Assembly (NCBI GenBank): GCA_937949555.1 | Contig: CALEDV010000016.1 | Coordinates: 1 to 64,000 of the forward strand | Origin: an uncultured bacterium | GTDB lineage: Bacteria > Nitrospirota > Thermodesulfovibrionia > Thermodesulfovibrionales > Dissulfurispiraceae | Direction of reading: 5' to 3' | Length of the DNA stretch: 64,000 nt | In this document: positions 14,720 to 24,639 of the stretch, piece by piece | Numbering within the stretch: the first letter of the stretch is position 1 | How the letters are laid out: the number at the start of each line of letters is the position of its first letter | Notes under the pieces: model-generated | Told to the model about the DNA's origin: nothing | What the model saw: the letters and a program-made list of their open reading frames with translations, nothing else | Database searches by the model: none | Made by a program: the position numbers and the translations under genes

Positions 14720-17278
14720 ATGCAGGATTTTATAGTAATCAAGGGAGCCCGCCAACACAACCTTAAAAACATAAGTCTTTCAATACCGAGGGATAAGATA
14801 ACTGTAATTACTGGTCCCTCTGGTTCAGGCAAGTCTTCCCTTGCAGTAGATACCATATATGCAGAGGGCAACCGTCGTTATGTGGAGAGTCTCTCTCCCT
14901 ATGCAAGGCAGTTTATTGACCAGATGCAAAAGCCCGATTTTGATTCTATTGAAGGACTCTCTCCCTCAATATCTATAGACCAAAATACATTAGTCAGGCA
15001 TGTTAGATCCACTGTTGGCACTGTTACAGAGATTTATAATTACATGAGGGTGTTGTATGCAAAGATAGGAGTTCCCTATTGTTACAAATGCGGCAGCATT
15101 ATAAAGGCTCAAGACATAGATAGGATTATTGATTCTGTGCTCAATCTGCCTCAGGGCGCTAAGATACAGGTGCTTAGCCCACTGGTAACGGAGCGGAAAG
15201 GGGAATACAAAAAGGAATTGCAGAGGATGAGGCAGGAAGGGTTTGTTAGGGTAAGGATAGATGGAGTAATGGCCTCTCTTGGGGATGACATAAAATTAAG
15301 CAAAAACAAGAGACACAACATTGAGATAGTAATTGACAGGCTCATAGTAAGGGCTTCTGCAAAGAGACAGCTCGCACAGGCAATAGACCATGCGCTCAGA
15401 TATTCCGACTCGGTGATTATAAATATACTTGAGGAGCAGAGGGATATACTCTACAGTAAGTCTCTTGCTTGTTATAACTGCGGTATAAGTTATCCTCAGA
15501 TTGAGCCGGGACTGTTCTCTTTTAATAGTTCAAGGGGCGCATGTCCGGAGTGTAAGGGACTTGGGTTTATCTATTCCAATGGTTATAACGAAGAGGGGGA
15601 TGAGATTGACGACGGAGATAGAGCCCTCGAAGCACAAGAGGTCTGTGCCTCCTGCATGGGAATGAGACTAAGAAAGGAATCTCTTGGAATAAAGATAGCA
15701 GGGCTCAGCATAGGTGATTTTGCAAGCCTTTCTGTGGATGCAGCCTATGACTTTATAACTGCTTTAAAGCTTACTGATAGGGAAGTATCCATTTCAAGGA
15801 GGATATTAAAGGAGGTCAGAGAGAGATTATTTTTTATACAACAGGTAGGGCTTGGTTATCTTACCTTGAGCCGATCCTCTGTAAGCCTCTCTGGTGGAGA
15901 GGCTCAGAGAATAAGGCTTGCCGGACAGCTTGGGGCTTCGCTTACAGGGGTGCTTTATGTGCTTGATGAGCCGAGCATAGGACTACATCCTAAGGATTTC
16001 AGTAGGCTTTTAGAGAGCCTGAGAGAGATAAGGGACAATGACAATACCCTGATTGTTGTTGAGCACGATGAGGACACCATCATGTCTGCTGACTACATTG
16101 TAGATATGGGGCCAGGGGCAGGAGAAAAGGGCGGATGGGTGACGGCATGTGGCACATTGCAGCAGATAATTGAAAACCCCTCATCTCTTACGGGTTCCTA
16201 TCTTAGGGGCGATAATGTTATAGACCTCCCTTTAAAAAGAAGGCAACCAAAAGGTTTTATTAATATATATGGCGCAAGGGCTTATAATCTGAAGTCAATA
16301 GATGTCTCCATACCCCTTGGTGTGTTTTGCTGTGTTACCGGACTTTCTGGTTCTGGCAAGAGCGCCCTTGTTTTTGAGACTCTATATAAGCCTATTTATA
16401 GAATGCTTCAGGGTAGAGGGCAAGAGAAGAGCCCCTTTAAAAACATAGATGGGCTTCAACAGATTGACAAGCTCGTGGTGCTTGAACAGAAGCCTTTGGG
16501 CAGGACAGCCCGCTCAAATCCTGCGACCTACACAGGCCTTTTTAACCCAATCCGCGAACTTCTTGCAGGTCTTGCGGAATCAAGGGTTAGGGGATTTAAG
16601 GCATCAAGGTTTAGTTTCAATGTATCAGGTGGCAGGTGTGAGGCCTGTCAAGGCGAGGGTATGAAGAAAGTGGTTATGCATCTGCTCCCAGATGCCTATG
16701 TGAAATGTGATGTATGCGGAGGCGCGAGATATAACAGTGAAACCCTTGATATAAAATATAGGAACAAGAATATATCAGAGATTCTTGATATGACTATTTC
16801 GGAGTCCCTTGATTTTTTCCGTGCTATACCGATACTAAAAACAAAACTCGCCCTTCTTAATGATATTGGTCTTGGTTATCTAAGGCTTGGACAGCCTGCC
16901 AATACCCTCTCTGGAGGTGAGGCTCAGCGGCTAAGGCTTTCAAAGGAGCTTGCCAAAAGAGGTACAGGAAGGACATTGTACATACTTGATGAGCCTACGA
17001 TGGGGCTCCATTTTTCTGATATTTCCGTTTTTTTGCAGGTGATACAGAGGCTTGTTGATCAGGGTAATACAGTTGTCATTATTGAACACGACATGAATGT
17101 GATCAAATCGGCTGATTATATTATTGATTTAGGTCCTGAGGGCGGTGAGAAGGGCGGTATGATAATGGCACAGGGCACTCCTGAGGAGGTTGCAGAAAAC
17201 ACCTTTTCTTACACCGGCAGATTTCTTAAGAGAACCTTAAAGCCTCCTCTGCACAGAATTTCAAGAACAGAGGGTTGA
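14720..17278 (+). CDS. uvrA: excinuclease ABC subunit A, short form
   Basis: UvrA scans DNA for bulky lesions and loads UvrB. Two ABC modules are present: Walker [10 protein letters not shown] near residue 34 and GLSGSGKSA near 540, signatures [13 protein letters not shown] and [13 protein letters not shown], and Walker [14 protein letters not shown] and [13 protein letters not shown]. Zinc-knuckle cysteines are visible (CYKCG, CYNCG...CPEC, CEAC and CDVCGG). At 852 residues it is about 90 shorter than the ~940 of E. coli; the missing part lies between ACPECKGLG and the CASC pair (around 280-310), where most UvrA proteins have a longer signature-domain insert. The second zinc half (EVCASCMG) is retained. 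Probably functional. It follows the unknown 209-residue gene by two bases and precedes a ThiF-like gene. Confidence 0.9.
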   Translation: MQDFIVIKGARQHNLKNISLSIPRDKITVITGPSGSGKSSLAVDTIYAEGNRRYVESLSPYARQFIDQMQKPDFDSIEGLSPSISIDQNTLVRHVRSTVGTVTEIYNYMRVLYAKIGVPYCYKCGSIIKAQDIDRIIDSVLNLPQGAKIQVLSPLVTERKGEYKKELQRMRQEGFVRVRIDGVMASLGDDIKLSKNKRHNIEIVIDRLIVRASAKRQLAQAIDHALRYSDSVIINILEEQRDILYSKSLACYNCGISYPQIEPGLFSFNSSRGACPECKGLGFIYSNGYNEEGDEIDDGDRALEAQEVCASCMGMRLRKESLGIKIAGLSIGDFASLSVDAAYDFITALKLTDREVSISRRILKEVRERLFFIQQVGLGYLTLSRSSVSLSGGEAQRIRLAGQLGASLTGVLYVLDEPSIGLHPKDFSRLLESLREIRDNDNTLIVVEHDEDTIMSADYIVDMGPGAGEKGGWVTACGTLQQIIENPSSLTGSYLRGDNVIDLPLKRRQPKGFINIYGARAYNLKSIDVSIPLGVFCCVTGLSGSGKSALVFETLYKPIYRMLQGRGQEKSPFKNIDGLQQIDKLVVLEQKPLGRTARSNPATYTGLFNPIRELLAGLAESRVRGFKASRFSFNVSGGRCEACQGEGMKKVVMHLLPDAYVKCDVCGGARYNSETLDIKYRNKNISEILDMTISESLDFFRAIPILKTKLALLNDIGLGYLRLGQPANTLSGGEAQRLRLSKELAKRGTGRTLYILDEPTMGLHFSDISVFLQVIQRLVDQGNTVVIIEHDMNVIKSADYIIDLGPEGGEKGGMIMAQGTPEEVAENTFSYTGRFLKRTLKPPLHRISRTEG

Positions 17279-17283
17279 CAACT

Positions 17284-18111
17284 ATGCAAAGGGATATAGA
17301 ACAATATCTTATGCAAGTGTCTATTGAGGGTTATATAAGCCTTGACAATGAACTGAGGGCTGCTGATAGGTTTGGGGTCTCTATAAGGGATATTGAGCAC
17401 AGGGTTTTTCAGTTGGGTTTGATGCCCTTAAGATACAGGAGAAACGGGACAACATTTTCCTTTGAATGCCAGAAAAGACTTTTCGATTCCTCTGTGGCTG
17501 TAATAGGATGCGGAGGGCTTGGAGGTTATCTGATAGAGGAACTTGCCCGCATTGGGGTAGGAACAATAAAGGCTGTGGACCTGGATGTCTTTGAAGAGCA
17601 CAATCTAAACCGTCAGGTTTTAAGCGATTCTGACAGGATGGGGAAGCCTAAGGTAATTGCTGCATTAGAGAGAGTTAGGGTGGTCAATCCTGCAGTAAAC
17701 CTGATTCCCCTTGGGGTTCCTTTTAATGAACACACAGCACAGGATATACTCTCTGGTGTGCAGGCTGTAGCCGATGGGCTTGACAGCATACACAGCAGGC
17801 TTTTACTTGCAAGGATGTGCAATAAGTATGGGGTTGCCCTTGTTTATGGAAGTATAGGAGGGTGGTATGGACAGGTCTCTGTGCAGCATCCGGGCGACAG
17901 GCATCTTGAGTCTTTATTTGAAGGGAGAGGTGACAAGGGTATGGAAGAGGAATTAGGCAATCCCTCTTTTACCCCTGCAGTGGTTGCCTCCATTCAAGCA
18001 GCAGAGGTATGCAAGATACTGCTTGGGTTAGATAATACTCTAAGAAATAAGCTGCTTGTAATTGACCTAAAGACTATGGGTTTCAGGACACTGAGTTTTA
18101 GAGAGGATTAA
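17284..18111 (+). CDS. ThiF/MoeB/HesA-family E1-like adenylyltransferase
   Basis: Start ATG 17284 is preferred to TTG 17275 because the GAGGG lies nine bases before it. Residues ~60-75 contribute an HTH-like lead; VAVIGCGGLGGYLIEELAR is the nucleotide-binding loop, DLDVFEEHNLNRQVL the conserved D-x-D...N-x-x-R-Q, and VADGLDSIHSRLLL the D of the crossover region. These enzymes adenylate ubiquitin-like sulfur carriers such as MoaD or ThiS. The two CxxC zinc pairs of MoeB are absent, so it is a zinc-free form. The next gene is MoeA-like, which favours a molybdenum/tungsten-cofactor role; thiamine remains possible. Confidence 0.78.
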   Translation: MQRDIEQYLMQVSIEGYISLDNELRAADRFGVSIRDIEHRVFQLGLMPLRYRRNGTTFSFECQKRLFDSSVAVIGCGGLGGYLIEELARIGVGTIKAVDLDVFEEHNLNRQVLSDSDRMGKPKVIAALERVRVVNPAVNLIPLGVPFNEHTAQDILSGVQAVADGLDSIHSRLLLARMCNKYGVALVYGSIGGWYGQVSVQHPGDRHLESLFEGRGDKGMEEELGNPSFTPAVVASIQAAEVCKILLGLDNTLRNKLLVIDLKTMGFRTLSFRED

Positions 18112-18171
18112 CCGGCATTGTGTATCTAAGTATGCTTTTTTTAATAAATTGATAGAAGGGGTTAATAATCA

Positions 18172-20094
18172 ATGAAATATATATTCAGCAATTCTAAAAC
18201 TCTTAATGAGGCGCTTTCACTTATAAGGGATAGTATTGAAAGGTACGGCATCAAGAACCTTGCAACAGAGGTTGTCGGCGTTAAAGAGGCTGAAAACAGA
18301 ATAACTGCAAAGGCTGTATTTGCCCGTTACTCTTCGCCCTTTTACCACTCAGCGGCTATGGATGGTTATGCCCTCAGATTTAGAGACACCCTAAGTGCCT
18401 CTGAAAGACAGCCCCTTCAGCTCAAAATTGGTTCCGATGCCCTTTATGTGGATACTGGAGACCCAATGCCTGAGGGGTTTGATTCGGTTGTTATGGTTGA
18501 GGATGTCAATATTGTGCAGGACAACTTAGAGATATACAAGCCTGCGACTCCCTATCAGCATGTCAGGGTAATAGGGGAGGACATCGTCGCCACAGAACTG
18601 ATCGTGCCGGAAAATCACAAGCTCAGGGCTATTGACAGGGCTGCTATTGCTGCAAGTGGCATACAGGAAGTGGAGGTAAAGGCAATACCGAAGGCATCAA
18701 TAATACCTACAGGTACTGAGATAATTGACCTCAAAGAGGTAAGGAACCGCCCACCAATACCACCGGAGATAATTGAGTATAATTCCATTTTCCTTAAGGG
18801 TATGCTTCAGGAGGCAGGGGCAGCGGTTTCAGTAAGGGATATACTTCGGGATGACCTTAAGGAACTAAAGTCAGTCATATCCAATGAGGCTTTGAAATCG
18901 GATATTATTGTGATAATCGCAGGCTCAGGAAAGGGCGCTGAGGATTACACCGCACAGGCTATTGAGGAGCTCGGTGAGCTTATCATTCATGGTGTTTCTA
19001 TAAAGCCTGGCAAACCCTTTATATTTGGAATTGTAGGTAATAAGCCTGTAATTGGCATACCCGGTTATCCTGTGTCTGCCTATATCTGCGCGAGGCTTTT
19101 TGTTATCCCTTTGTTGGAAATACTTACTGGTGTGAGTGAGTCACAGGAAGAGACTGTTAAGGCAGTGTTGTCAAGGCAGCTGTCTTCTCAATTAGGAGTT
19201 GATGAGTTTGTAAGGGTTAAGGTGGGGGCTATAGGTGATAGGATTGTAGCCACTCCTGTGGGTAGAGGGGCAGGATTAATAATGTCACTGGTTAGGGCAG
19301 ATGGAATAATAAGGATACCTGCGGAGTCTGAGGGGTACAGTGCAGGCACTGAGGTAAGCATCAGTCCTGTTAGATCCTTAAATAATATCCAGGATACAAT
19401 AGTCTGTATAGGCAGCCATGATAATACCCTTGATATACTTGGAAACTATATAAGAAAGCGTTTCCCAACCTTTTACCTCTCCTCTGCCCATGTAGGTTCT
19501 ATGGGGGGACTCTTGGCTTTAAAAAGAGGTGAGGCTCATATAGCGGGTATCCATCTGCTCGATGAGAAGACAGGTCAATACAACAGCTCCTTTATCCAAA
19601 AACTCTTGCCAGAGAGAAAGATCGTCCTTGTGAACCTCCTTTACAGGCAGCAGGGACTTCTTGTGCTCAGAGGCAATCCAAAGGGCATACAGGGATTTGA
19701 GGACCTCACACGAGATGATGTCATGTACATCAACAGACAGTCAGGTTCAGGCACAAGGCTTCTTTTAGACAAACATCTCAAGGAGCTTCATATCAAGCCA
19801 TCTTCAATAAGGGGCTATGATAGAGAGGAATACACCCACATGTCTGTTGCCTCTGCGGTACTTACAGGGCTTGCAGATACTGGACTTGGGGTATATTCTT
19901 CGGCTAAAGCCCTTGGATTAGATTTTATACCTGTAGCAATGGAGAGATACGATATTGCAATACCCCAGGAGTTTATGGATAAGGACAACATAAAGGCTAT
20001 GTTAAGTGTTATTAGGGATGACCTTGAATTTAGGAGCACTGTTGTATCTTTAGGTGGTTATGATATAGAAGATATGGGTAAGATCGTTAATTGA
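18172..20094 (+). CDS. moeA: MoeA-type molybdopterin insertase fused to a periplasmic-binding-like domain
   Basis: Residues ~1-400 are MoeA: HSAAMDGYALR, VDTGDPMPEGFDSVVMVEDV and the GSGKGAEDYTA / KPGKPFIFG motifs, with the C-terminal domain IV. It inserts metal (Mo or W) into adenylylated molybdopterin. Residues ~400-640 are a type-2 binding-protein fold (CIGSHDNTLDILGNYI, NRQSGSGTRLLLDKHL, GLADTGLGVYSSAKAL), as in known MoeA-PBP fusions of anaerobes; the domain may sense molybdate or tungstate, though this is not shown. No signal peptide, so cytosolic. Close to the ThiF-like gene and 8 kb from the AOR that would need the cofactor. Confidence 0.87.
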   Translation: MKYIFSNSKTLNEALSLIRDSIERYGIKNLATEVVGVKEAENRITAKAVFARYSSPFYHSAAMDGYALRFRDTLSASERQPLQLKIGSDALYVDTGDPMPEGFDSVVMVEDVNIVQDNLEIYKPATPYQHVRVIGEDIVATELIVPENHKLRAIDRAAIAASGIQEVEVKAIPKASIIPTGTEIIDLKEVRNRPPIPPEIIEYNSIFLKGMLQEAGAAVSVRDILRDDLKELKSVISNEALKSDIIVIIAGSGKGAEDYTAQAIEELGELIIHGVSIKPGKPFIFGIVGNKPVIGIPGYPVSAYICARLFVIPLLEILTGVSESQEETVKAVLSRQLSSQLGVDEFVRVKVGAIGDRIVATPVGRGAGLIMSLVRADGIIRIPAESEGYSAGTEVSISPVRSLNNIQDTIVCIGSHDNTLDILGNYIRKRFPTFYLSSAHVGSMGGLLALKRGEAHIAGIHLLDEKTGQYNSSFIQKLLPERKIVLVNLLYRQQGLLVLRGNPKGIQGFEDLTRDDVMYINRQSGSGTRLLLDKHLKELHIKPSSIRGYDREEYTHMSVASAVLTGLADTGLGVYSSAKALGLDFIPVAMERYDIAIPQEFMDKDNIKAMLSVIRDDLEFRSTVVSLGGYDIEDMGKIVN

Positions 20095-20197
20095 TAATGG
20101 GTGTTCAGCTTTTTTCTAAGGTGTGGTAAGTTTTTTTAATTATTTTTTGGGTGTCCAATGACATTTATTTTAGTCGGAATACAAGGAGGGTAGAAGT

Positions 20198-21658
20198 ATG
20201 GTTTATCTAATAAACCTTTTAGTTTTTTTCTGTATCCTTGTAGTAGGAGCCTGTGCAACTAACCCAGTGACTGGTAAGCAGGAGCTTATGCTCATCTCAG
20301 AGGCACAGGAGATTGAGATGGGTAGGTCTCTGTTCCCCAACGCCATGTGGGGCGCTGAAGGTGGAGGGGGCGAATACAAGGACGAGAGGGCCAAGGCCTA
20401 TTTAGGTGAGATAGTCCAGAGGCTCCACAGGGCATCACATCGTCCAAACCTACCTGTCAGTTTTGCCATCCAAAATAGCTCAGTGCCTAATGCGTGGGCA
20501 ATACCAGGTTATGTGGTTATCACAAGGGGGCTGCTTACGGGTCTCCAGAATGAAGGGGAATATGCCTTTGTAATGGGCCATGAGATGGGCCATGTGGCAG
20601 CACGGCACTCAGCCCGACAGATATCTCAGGGATTGCTCTTACAGTTGGGGCTTGCAGCGGCAGGCCTTGCCTTACAGAATAAGGAGCAGGGTGAGCTGGT
20701 GCTTGGTTTGGGCGCTATTGGAGGTGCATTGCTTCTGAGGAAATACAGCAGGGATGATGAATTTGAGGCAGACAGGCTTGGCGTTGAATACATGACCAGG
20801 ATTGGCTATGCCCCTTACAATGCCGTTACTGCCCATCGTAATCTACAGCGGATATCCAATGAATATCTGCGCTCTATTGGTCAGGAACCCTCAGAGCGAA
20901 CCTTTTTTGAAGACCTACTCGCCACTCATCCCCGCACCCAAACAAGGATAGAGGAGATAGAGAGGCTTATTGTCAATGTTAGACCATCGCAAACCTATGG
21001 AGATGGAAGCAATGCCCAACGATACAAATCTATGATAGGCGACATTCAACGGGTTCACAATGTATATGTTAATTATTACGACAGGGCGTTGAGGGCTTAT
21101 CAAAGAGGCAACTTAAATGAGGCTCAGAACTATCTGCATCAGGCTATTAATCTTGAACGTTATCAGGCGCCTTTTTATGCCCTAACAGGCTTTGTGATGC
21201 TTGACAGAAAGGACTACAATGAGGCAGAGAGATATTTTAACGGTGCCTTGACTGTTGATAGAAATTATCAACCTGCCCAGAGGGGCTTTGGGATGATAAG
21301 TTATGCAAAGAAGGATTACTTAGGTGCAATCAATCACTTCAAGAGGGCGCTTTCGCTCTATCCAGAGGATACCCCTTCGCACTATTTTATAGGTATGAGC
21401 TATTACAGGACTAACCGATGCGATGCAGCAGTAGGACATCTATCTACCGTTGCCCAGGCAATGCCAAAGCACAAAACCGTAAACGGAATCCTTGGACAGT
21501 GCTACGAAAGGATTGGAAACATCAATGAAGCCTATCGGGCTTATGCAGCGCAGGTTGGTGTTGATACAAACAGTGCGGTGGGCAGGCAGTCTCTGGCAAG
21601 ATACAACGAGATAAGGGCCTCTATAGAAAAACAGAAATCGGAGCAGAAAAAAAGATAG
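20198..21658 (+). CDS. M48 metalloprotease with TPR repeats, lipoprotein (BepA/YfgC-like)
   Basis: The 486-residue protein starts with a lipoprotein signal ending in VVGAC, so the protease faces the periplasm, probably outer-membrane anchored. HEMGH (about residue 128) provides two zinc ligands, and EFEADRLGVEYM the glutamate. From ~290 onward there are several TPR-like repeats (LNEAQNYLHQAINL, YNEAERYFNGALTV, YLGAINHFKRALSL). This is the layout of BepA/YfgC, which repairs or removes misassembled outer-membrane proteins. AAGGAGGG precedes the ATG. It converges with hypD with six bases between. Confidence 0.88.
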   Translation: MVYLINLLVFFCILVVGACATNPVTGKQELMLISEAQEIEMGRSLFPNAMWGAEGGGGEYKDERAKAYLGEIVQRLHRASHRPNLPVSFAIQNSSVPNAWAIPGYVVITRGLLTGLQNEGEYAFVMGHEMGHVAARHSARQISQGLLLQLGLAAAGLALQNKEQGELVLGLGAIGGALLLRKYSRDDEFEADRLGVEYMTRIGYAPYNAVTAHRNLQRISNEYLRSIGQEPSERTFFEDLLATHPRTQTRIEEIERLIVNVRPSQTYGDGSNAQRYKSMIGDIQRVHNVYVNYYDRALRAYQRGNLNEAQNYLHQAINLERYQAPFYALTGFVMLDRKDYNEAERYFNGALTVDRNYQPAQRGFGMISYAKKDYLGAINHFKRALSLYPEDTPSHYFIGMSYYRTNRCDAAVGHLSTVAQAMPKHKTVNGILGQCYERIGNINEAYRAYAAQVGVDTNSAVGRQSLARYNEIRASIEKQKSEQKKR

Positions 21659-21664
21659 ACCCTC

Positions 21665-22720
21665 TCAGTGTAGGTTGTATTTGTAGTAGGCGGCGCAGCT
21701 TCCTTCTGAACTGACCATGCATGCGCCCACAGGTCTTTCAGGGGTGCAGGTCTTTGCAAAGAGTGGACATTGAGGAGGCAATTTTACTCCCCTAAGCACA
21801 AGTCCGCACTGGCAGCCTCTTGGCTCTGGCAGTGATTCCAAGGTAATAGGCATCACCTTCACTATGTCTCTATGTGCCCATTTGTCCTGAAGTCTTAATC
21901 CGCTTGAGGGCAGCAGTCCAATGCCTCTCCAGTAGCTATCATAGGGCTCAAAGTGATCTTCTATAAATCCCATAGCCTTTCTGTTGCCCTCAGGCTTTAC
22001 AGCAGAGGCGTACTGTATTTGCACCGATGGTTTGCCCTCAAGGGTCTGCTTTAAGAGCATGGAGAGTCCTGCCGCTATATCTTCGCCTTTAAAGCCTGTA
22101 ATCACGCAGGGTGTTTTGTATTGTTCAGGAAGAAAACGGTAGGGTTCAGCGCCTATAATGGCGCTTACATGCCCTGGCAGTATGAATCCGTCAATCTTCA
22201 CATCTTCAGATTCCATGAGTACCCTTAGCGCTGGTGGCACTAACTTGTGCACCGAATAGAGCATAAAGTTATTAACCTTAAGCCTCTCAGCCTCATGCAC
22301 CGTTGCAGCGGCAAGGGGGGCAGTAGTCTCAAATCCTGCAGAGAAAAATACCACGCCTTTGTCGGGATTATTCTGAGCCAATCTGAGGCAGTCCATTGGT
22401 GAATAGACTATTTCAATCCTTGCGCCCTCTGCCTTAGCCTGCAGGAGCGACAGCCTGCTGCCCGGCACCCTCATCATGTCCCCGAAGGTTGCCAGTATTA
22501 AATTGTCGGCCTTTGAATAGGCAATTGCCCTGTCTATGTCCTCTATGGAGGTTACACAGACCGGGCAACCTGGGCCGCTTAGGAGATTGACATTTTCAGG
22601 CAGGAGGCTCTTTATGCCTGATTTGAATATGGCTACCGTGTGGGTGCCGCAGACCTCCATGAAATTGAGGCGTCTGCCTATTCTGACTGCTAAGTTATTT
22701 ATAATTGATATAGTATCCAT
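21665..22720 (-). CDS. hypD: [NiFe] hydrogenase maturation protein HypD
   Basis: A 351-residue HypD with every diagnostic element: FMEVCGTHTVAIFKSGI near residue 23-35, GPGCPVCVT near 55-60, GDMMRVPGS, GFETTAPLAAA, and the C-terminal cysteine set of the 4Fe-4S cluster in GCQCGLVLRG, PPQCPLFAKTC and GACMVSSEGSC. HypD, with HypC, assembles the Fe(CN)2CO group. No hypC, hypE or hydrogenase gene is in the window; the gene stands alone, upstream of an Hpt gene on the same strand 100 bases away. Confidence 0.93.
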   Translation of the reverse strand: MDTISIINNLAVRIGRRLNFMEVCGTHTVAIFKSGIKSLLPENVNLLSGPGCPVCVTSIEDIDRAIAYSKADNLILATFGDMMRVPGSRLSLLQAKAEGARIEIVYSPMDCLRLAQNNPDKGVVFFSAGFETTAPLAAATVHEAERLKVNNFMLYSVHKLVPPALRVLMESEDVKIDGFILPGHVSAIIGAEPYRFLPEQYKTPCVITGFKGEDIAAGLSMLLKQTLEGKPSVQIQYASAVKPEGNRKAMGFIEDHFEPYDSYWRGIGLLPSSGLRLQDKWAHRDIVKVMPITLESLPEPRGCQCGLVLRGVKLPPQCPLFAKTCTPERPVGACMVSSEGSCAAYYKYNLH

Positions 22721-22826
22721 TTTATGCTGAACAACAATCCTTGGCTTTTAAACACTTGTGCTATTTTATAGGGTTTTTTGAGAAAATGCCAGATTACTCC
22801 ACTTTGAACTTTAATATCTTAAGGTT

Positions 22827-23213
22827 TTAAGACTCATCAGGGGGATATAATCTGCTGATACTTTCTATAGTGGCGATAAAGGTATGTTCAAGTTCAGGCA
22901 GCAGGCTGCGAGCACTTTGAAGGTCACCTGCTTCAGAGGCTCTTTCTATTTCGCAGGCTATTTTGCTTCGCTCAATGGCTCCTACTGTTGCAGCGGCATC
23001 CTTGAGGGAATGAGCCCTAAGGGTGAGTAGTTCTACATCCCCTTCTTTAGCAGCAGCGGCTATCTCGTCAATCTTATTTCGGGTGATCCTCTGCAGGAAT
23101 GAGGCGATCACCTTTTTGATGAATTCATGATCATTATTGTATGTTTTTTTGATAAGACTATCGTCAAATAATCCTTCCCTGATGGGACCTACTGCCGATT
23201 TTTTTAAGCTCAT
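22827..23213 (-). CDS. histidine phosphotransfer (Hpt) domain protein
   Basis: From ATG 23211-23213 a 128-residue protein is encoded, with a four-helix Hpt fold. TLRAHSLKDAAATVGA (H about residue 68) is the classic H-x-L-K phosphorylation helix; LPELEHTFIATI is the final helix. Free Hpt proteins pass phosphate from hybrid kinases to a receiver. Its 5' end overlaps the YfiR-like frame (stop at 23164), suggesting either coupling or a gene damaged upstream; a TTG start at 23267 would add 18 residues but has no ribosome site. A hybrid kinase (37.6-40.5 kb) is in the window, but pairing is speculation. Confidence 0.72.
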   Translation of the reverse strand: MSLKKSAVGPIREGLFDDSLIKKTYNNDHEFIKKVIASFLQRITRNKIDEIAAAAKEGDVELLTLRAHSLKDAAATVGAIERSKIACEIERASEAGDLQSARSLLPELEHTFIATIESISRLYPPDES

Positions 23214-23460
23214 TGTAGAGGGTGTTACTGCCAATAATACATATTGATATATAGGGGGCATTTTCAAGGGCAGGGAGTTTGTAATGGGTATATCTTAAAA
23301 ACTTATACATGAGGTCTGCAATCAATCTATCCCTTTCAGTTTGGTTGTCCTCATAGGCATAGGAGGTAGAGTACAAAGTCATCTTAAACAAAGGACAGAG
23401 GTCATGGGTTAGAGGAAGCAAGAGGGTCAAAAACAACATCACAATGACAAAGATTGTCAT
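23164..23460 (-). CDS. short YfiR/DUF4154-like secreted fragment
   Basis: A 98-residue frame with a possible signal or membrane helix (MTIFVIVMLFLTLLLPLTHD), then DRLIADLMYKFLRYTHYKLP and YISICIIGSNTLYNELKKI. The latter two resemble the AAFLYNFxKFxxWP and L-C-I-L-G blocks of YfiR/HmsC-type periplasmic proteins that restrain diguanylate cyclases. The family is usually ~170-190 residues; this one stops about half-way, inside the start of the Hpt gene. It looks truncated, perhaps fused or frame-broken, and may not be made as a functional protein. Homology call is weak. Confidence 0.4.
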   Translation of the reverse strand: MTIFVIVMLFLTLLLPLTHDLCPLFKMTLYSTSYAYEDNQTERDRLIADLMYKFLRYTHYKLPALENAPYISICIIGSNTLYNELKKIGSRSHQGRII

Positions 23461-23521
23461 ATTGATCTCCCATATTTTTTGTTTAAAATCTTATTGTGTC
23501 AGACTATTTGGTTATGGTATA

Positions 23522-23537
23522 TACCCTGAACAGGGTA
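23522..23537. promoter_or_regulatory. palindrome TACCCTG-AA-CAGGGTA
   Basis: Perfect seven-base arms around two bases, between the OsmC gene's 3' end and the YfiR-like gene's start (both minus strand). It could be an operator for the downstream gene or a compact terminator of osmC; without a T run after it in the minus direction the operator reading is slightly better. Confidence 0.3.
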
Positions 23538-23638
23538 ATTTAGGGTGATAGGCGTGTTTTTTATAAAGGGAGACAAAGGGATAGATAAAAGAACCTACCC
23601 CTTTTACCTCTCTAAGATTGAGACTTATTTGAGAGGCA

Positions 23639-24160
23639 TTAGACCTTTTTTATCTTTACCTCACCGCTTATATCCATTGGCCTTTTCAGGCTGTCAACCA
23701 CTGGACAGTGAGCTATGACCCTTTCGGCGAGGTCTCTGACCTTTGCCTCGTCATCCTGCGTCTCTATATTGAATACAAAGGTTATGTTCTGAAAGCCAGC
23801 ATTTACAGCGTCATCAACCATAAACAAGCCCCTCAGGTCCATGGTGCCCTCAACATCTACTGAAAGGGATGTGGTTGTTATACCCTCATGCAGGGCAAAT
23901 TCGTAAAAGGCTGCCTCAATGCATGCGGCAAAGGCTGACAACAGCAGTTCTATGGGGTTTGGCGCAAGATTTGTTCCCCCTGCTGCCTCTCCATAATCAG
24001 ACTTTACGAGATGCTCTCTAACCTTGGTTTCAGTATATAGTCCGCTAATGTGTCTCGATGAGACCTTTGGTTTGTAAATTGCCCCTTCTGGTTTTCTCTT
24101 GAAAAACTCAATCCTTGTGGCAACTATTTCTTTGAGTCCCCTTGGCTTTTTCTCTTCCAT
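23639..24160 (-). CDS. OsmC/Ohr-family protein
   Basis: ATG 24158-24160 has AGGAGG seven bases upstream, so the earlier start is rejected; the product is 173 residues. It has the two conserved cysteines of peroxide-reducing OsmC-type proteins in FAACIEAAF and AHCPVVDSLKRP, with TNLAPNPIELLLSA before the first and ISGEVKI at the end. These enzymes reduce organic hydroperoxides. It lies alone on its strand; a general stress or peroxide role is likely. Confidence 0.82.
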   Translation of the reverse strand: MEEKKPRGLKEIVATRIEFFKRKPEGAIYKPKVSSRHISGLYTETKVREHLVKSDYGEAAGGTNLAPNPIELLLSAFAACIEAAFYEFALHEGITTTSLSVDVEGTMDLRGLFMVDDAVNAGFQNITFVFNIETQDDEAKVRDLAERVIAHCPVVDSLKRPMDISGEVKIKKV

Positions 24161-24611
24161 TTGATGTCCTCCTTTGGTTGGAACATGGTGATATCTTAGA
24201 AATATTAACATAATAATAGGGTATTTGCTATTAAATTGACGGACTTAATCGCCTAAGACCTTTTAGCTTTGATGACCCTTTTCCAATAGATCCTTTAATG
24301 CCTTTGTATGACCTATCCTTTTGAAAGTCTTTGCTTTACCTATTTCACAGCTACTGAGATATGTGCAATCACATATTTTTTACTCTCGGCAAGGTTATTA
24401 GAGGCCTGGTTCAAGAAAAACCTTATGAAAATTCTATGGTTTGATTATGAAGACCATGCATTGTTAAGCAAGAGAATATTAGCAAAAGATCATTCACAGG
24501 CATGTTTATGAAAGTTGTAGCTGTATAGTATATTATTGTTACCAAATTACGCACTAAAGGTGAAGACTCTGTGTAAAGTTTTTTAAAACCCTTGTGATAA
24601 AATTATCAAAG
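24161..24611. other. intergenic region, no gene supported
   Basis: About 450 bases of host-like composition. A 67-codon plus-strand frame (24308-24511) exists but has no ribosome site and no recognisable motif, so I leave it out. The region adjoins a decayed receiver domain and may itself be debris of a longer lost gene. Confidence 0.4.
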
Positions 24612-24639
24612 ATGAGATTGTGTAGTTTCTGTATTTCAA

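Noticed and set aside
24308-24511. 67-codon frame in the 24 kb gap
   Set aside because: No ribosome site, motif or codon bias to support it.
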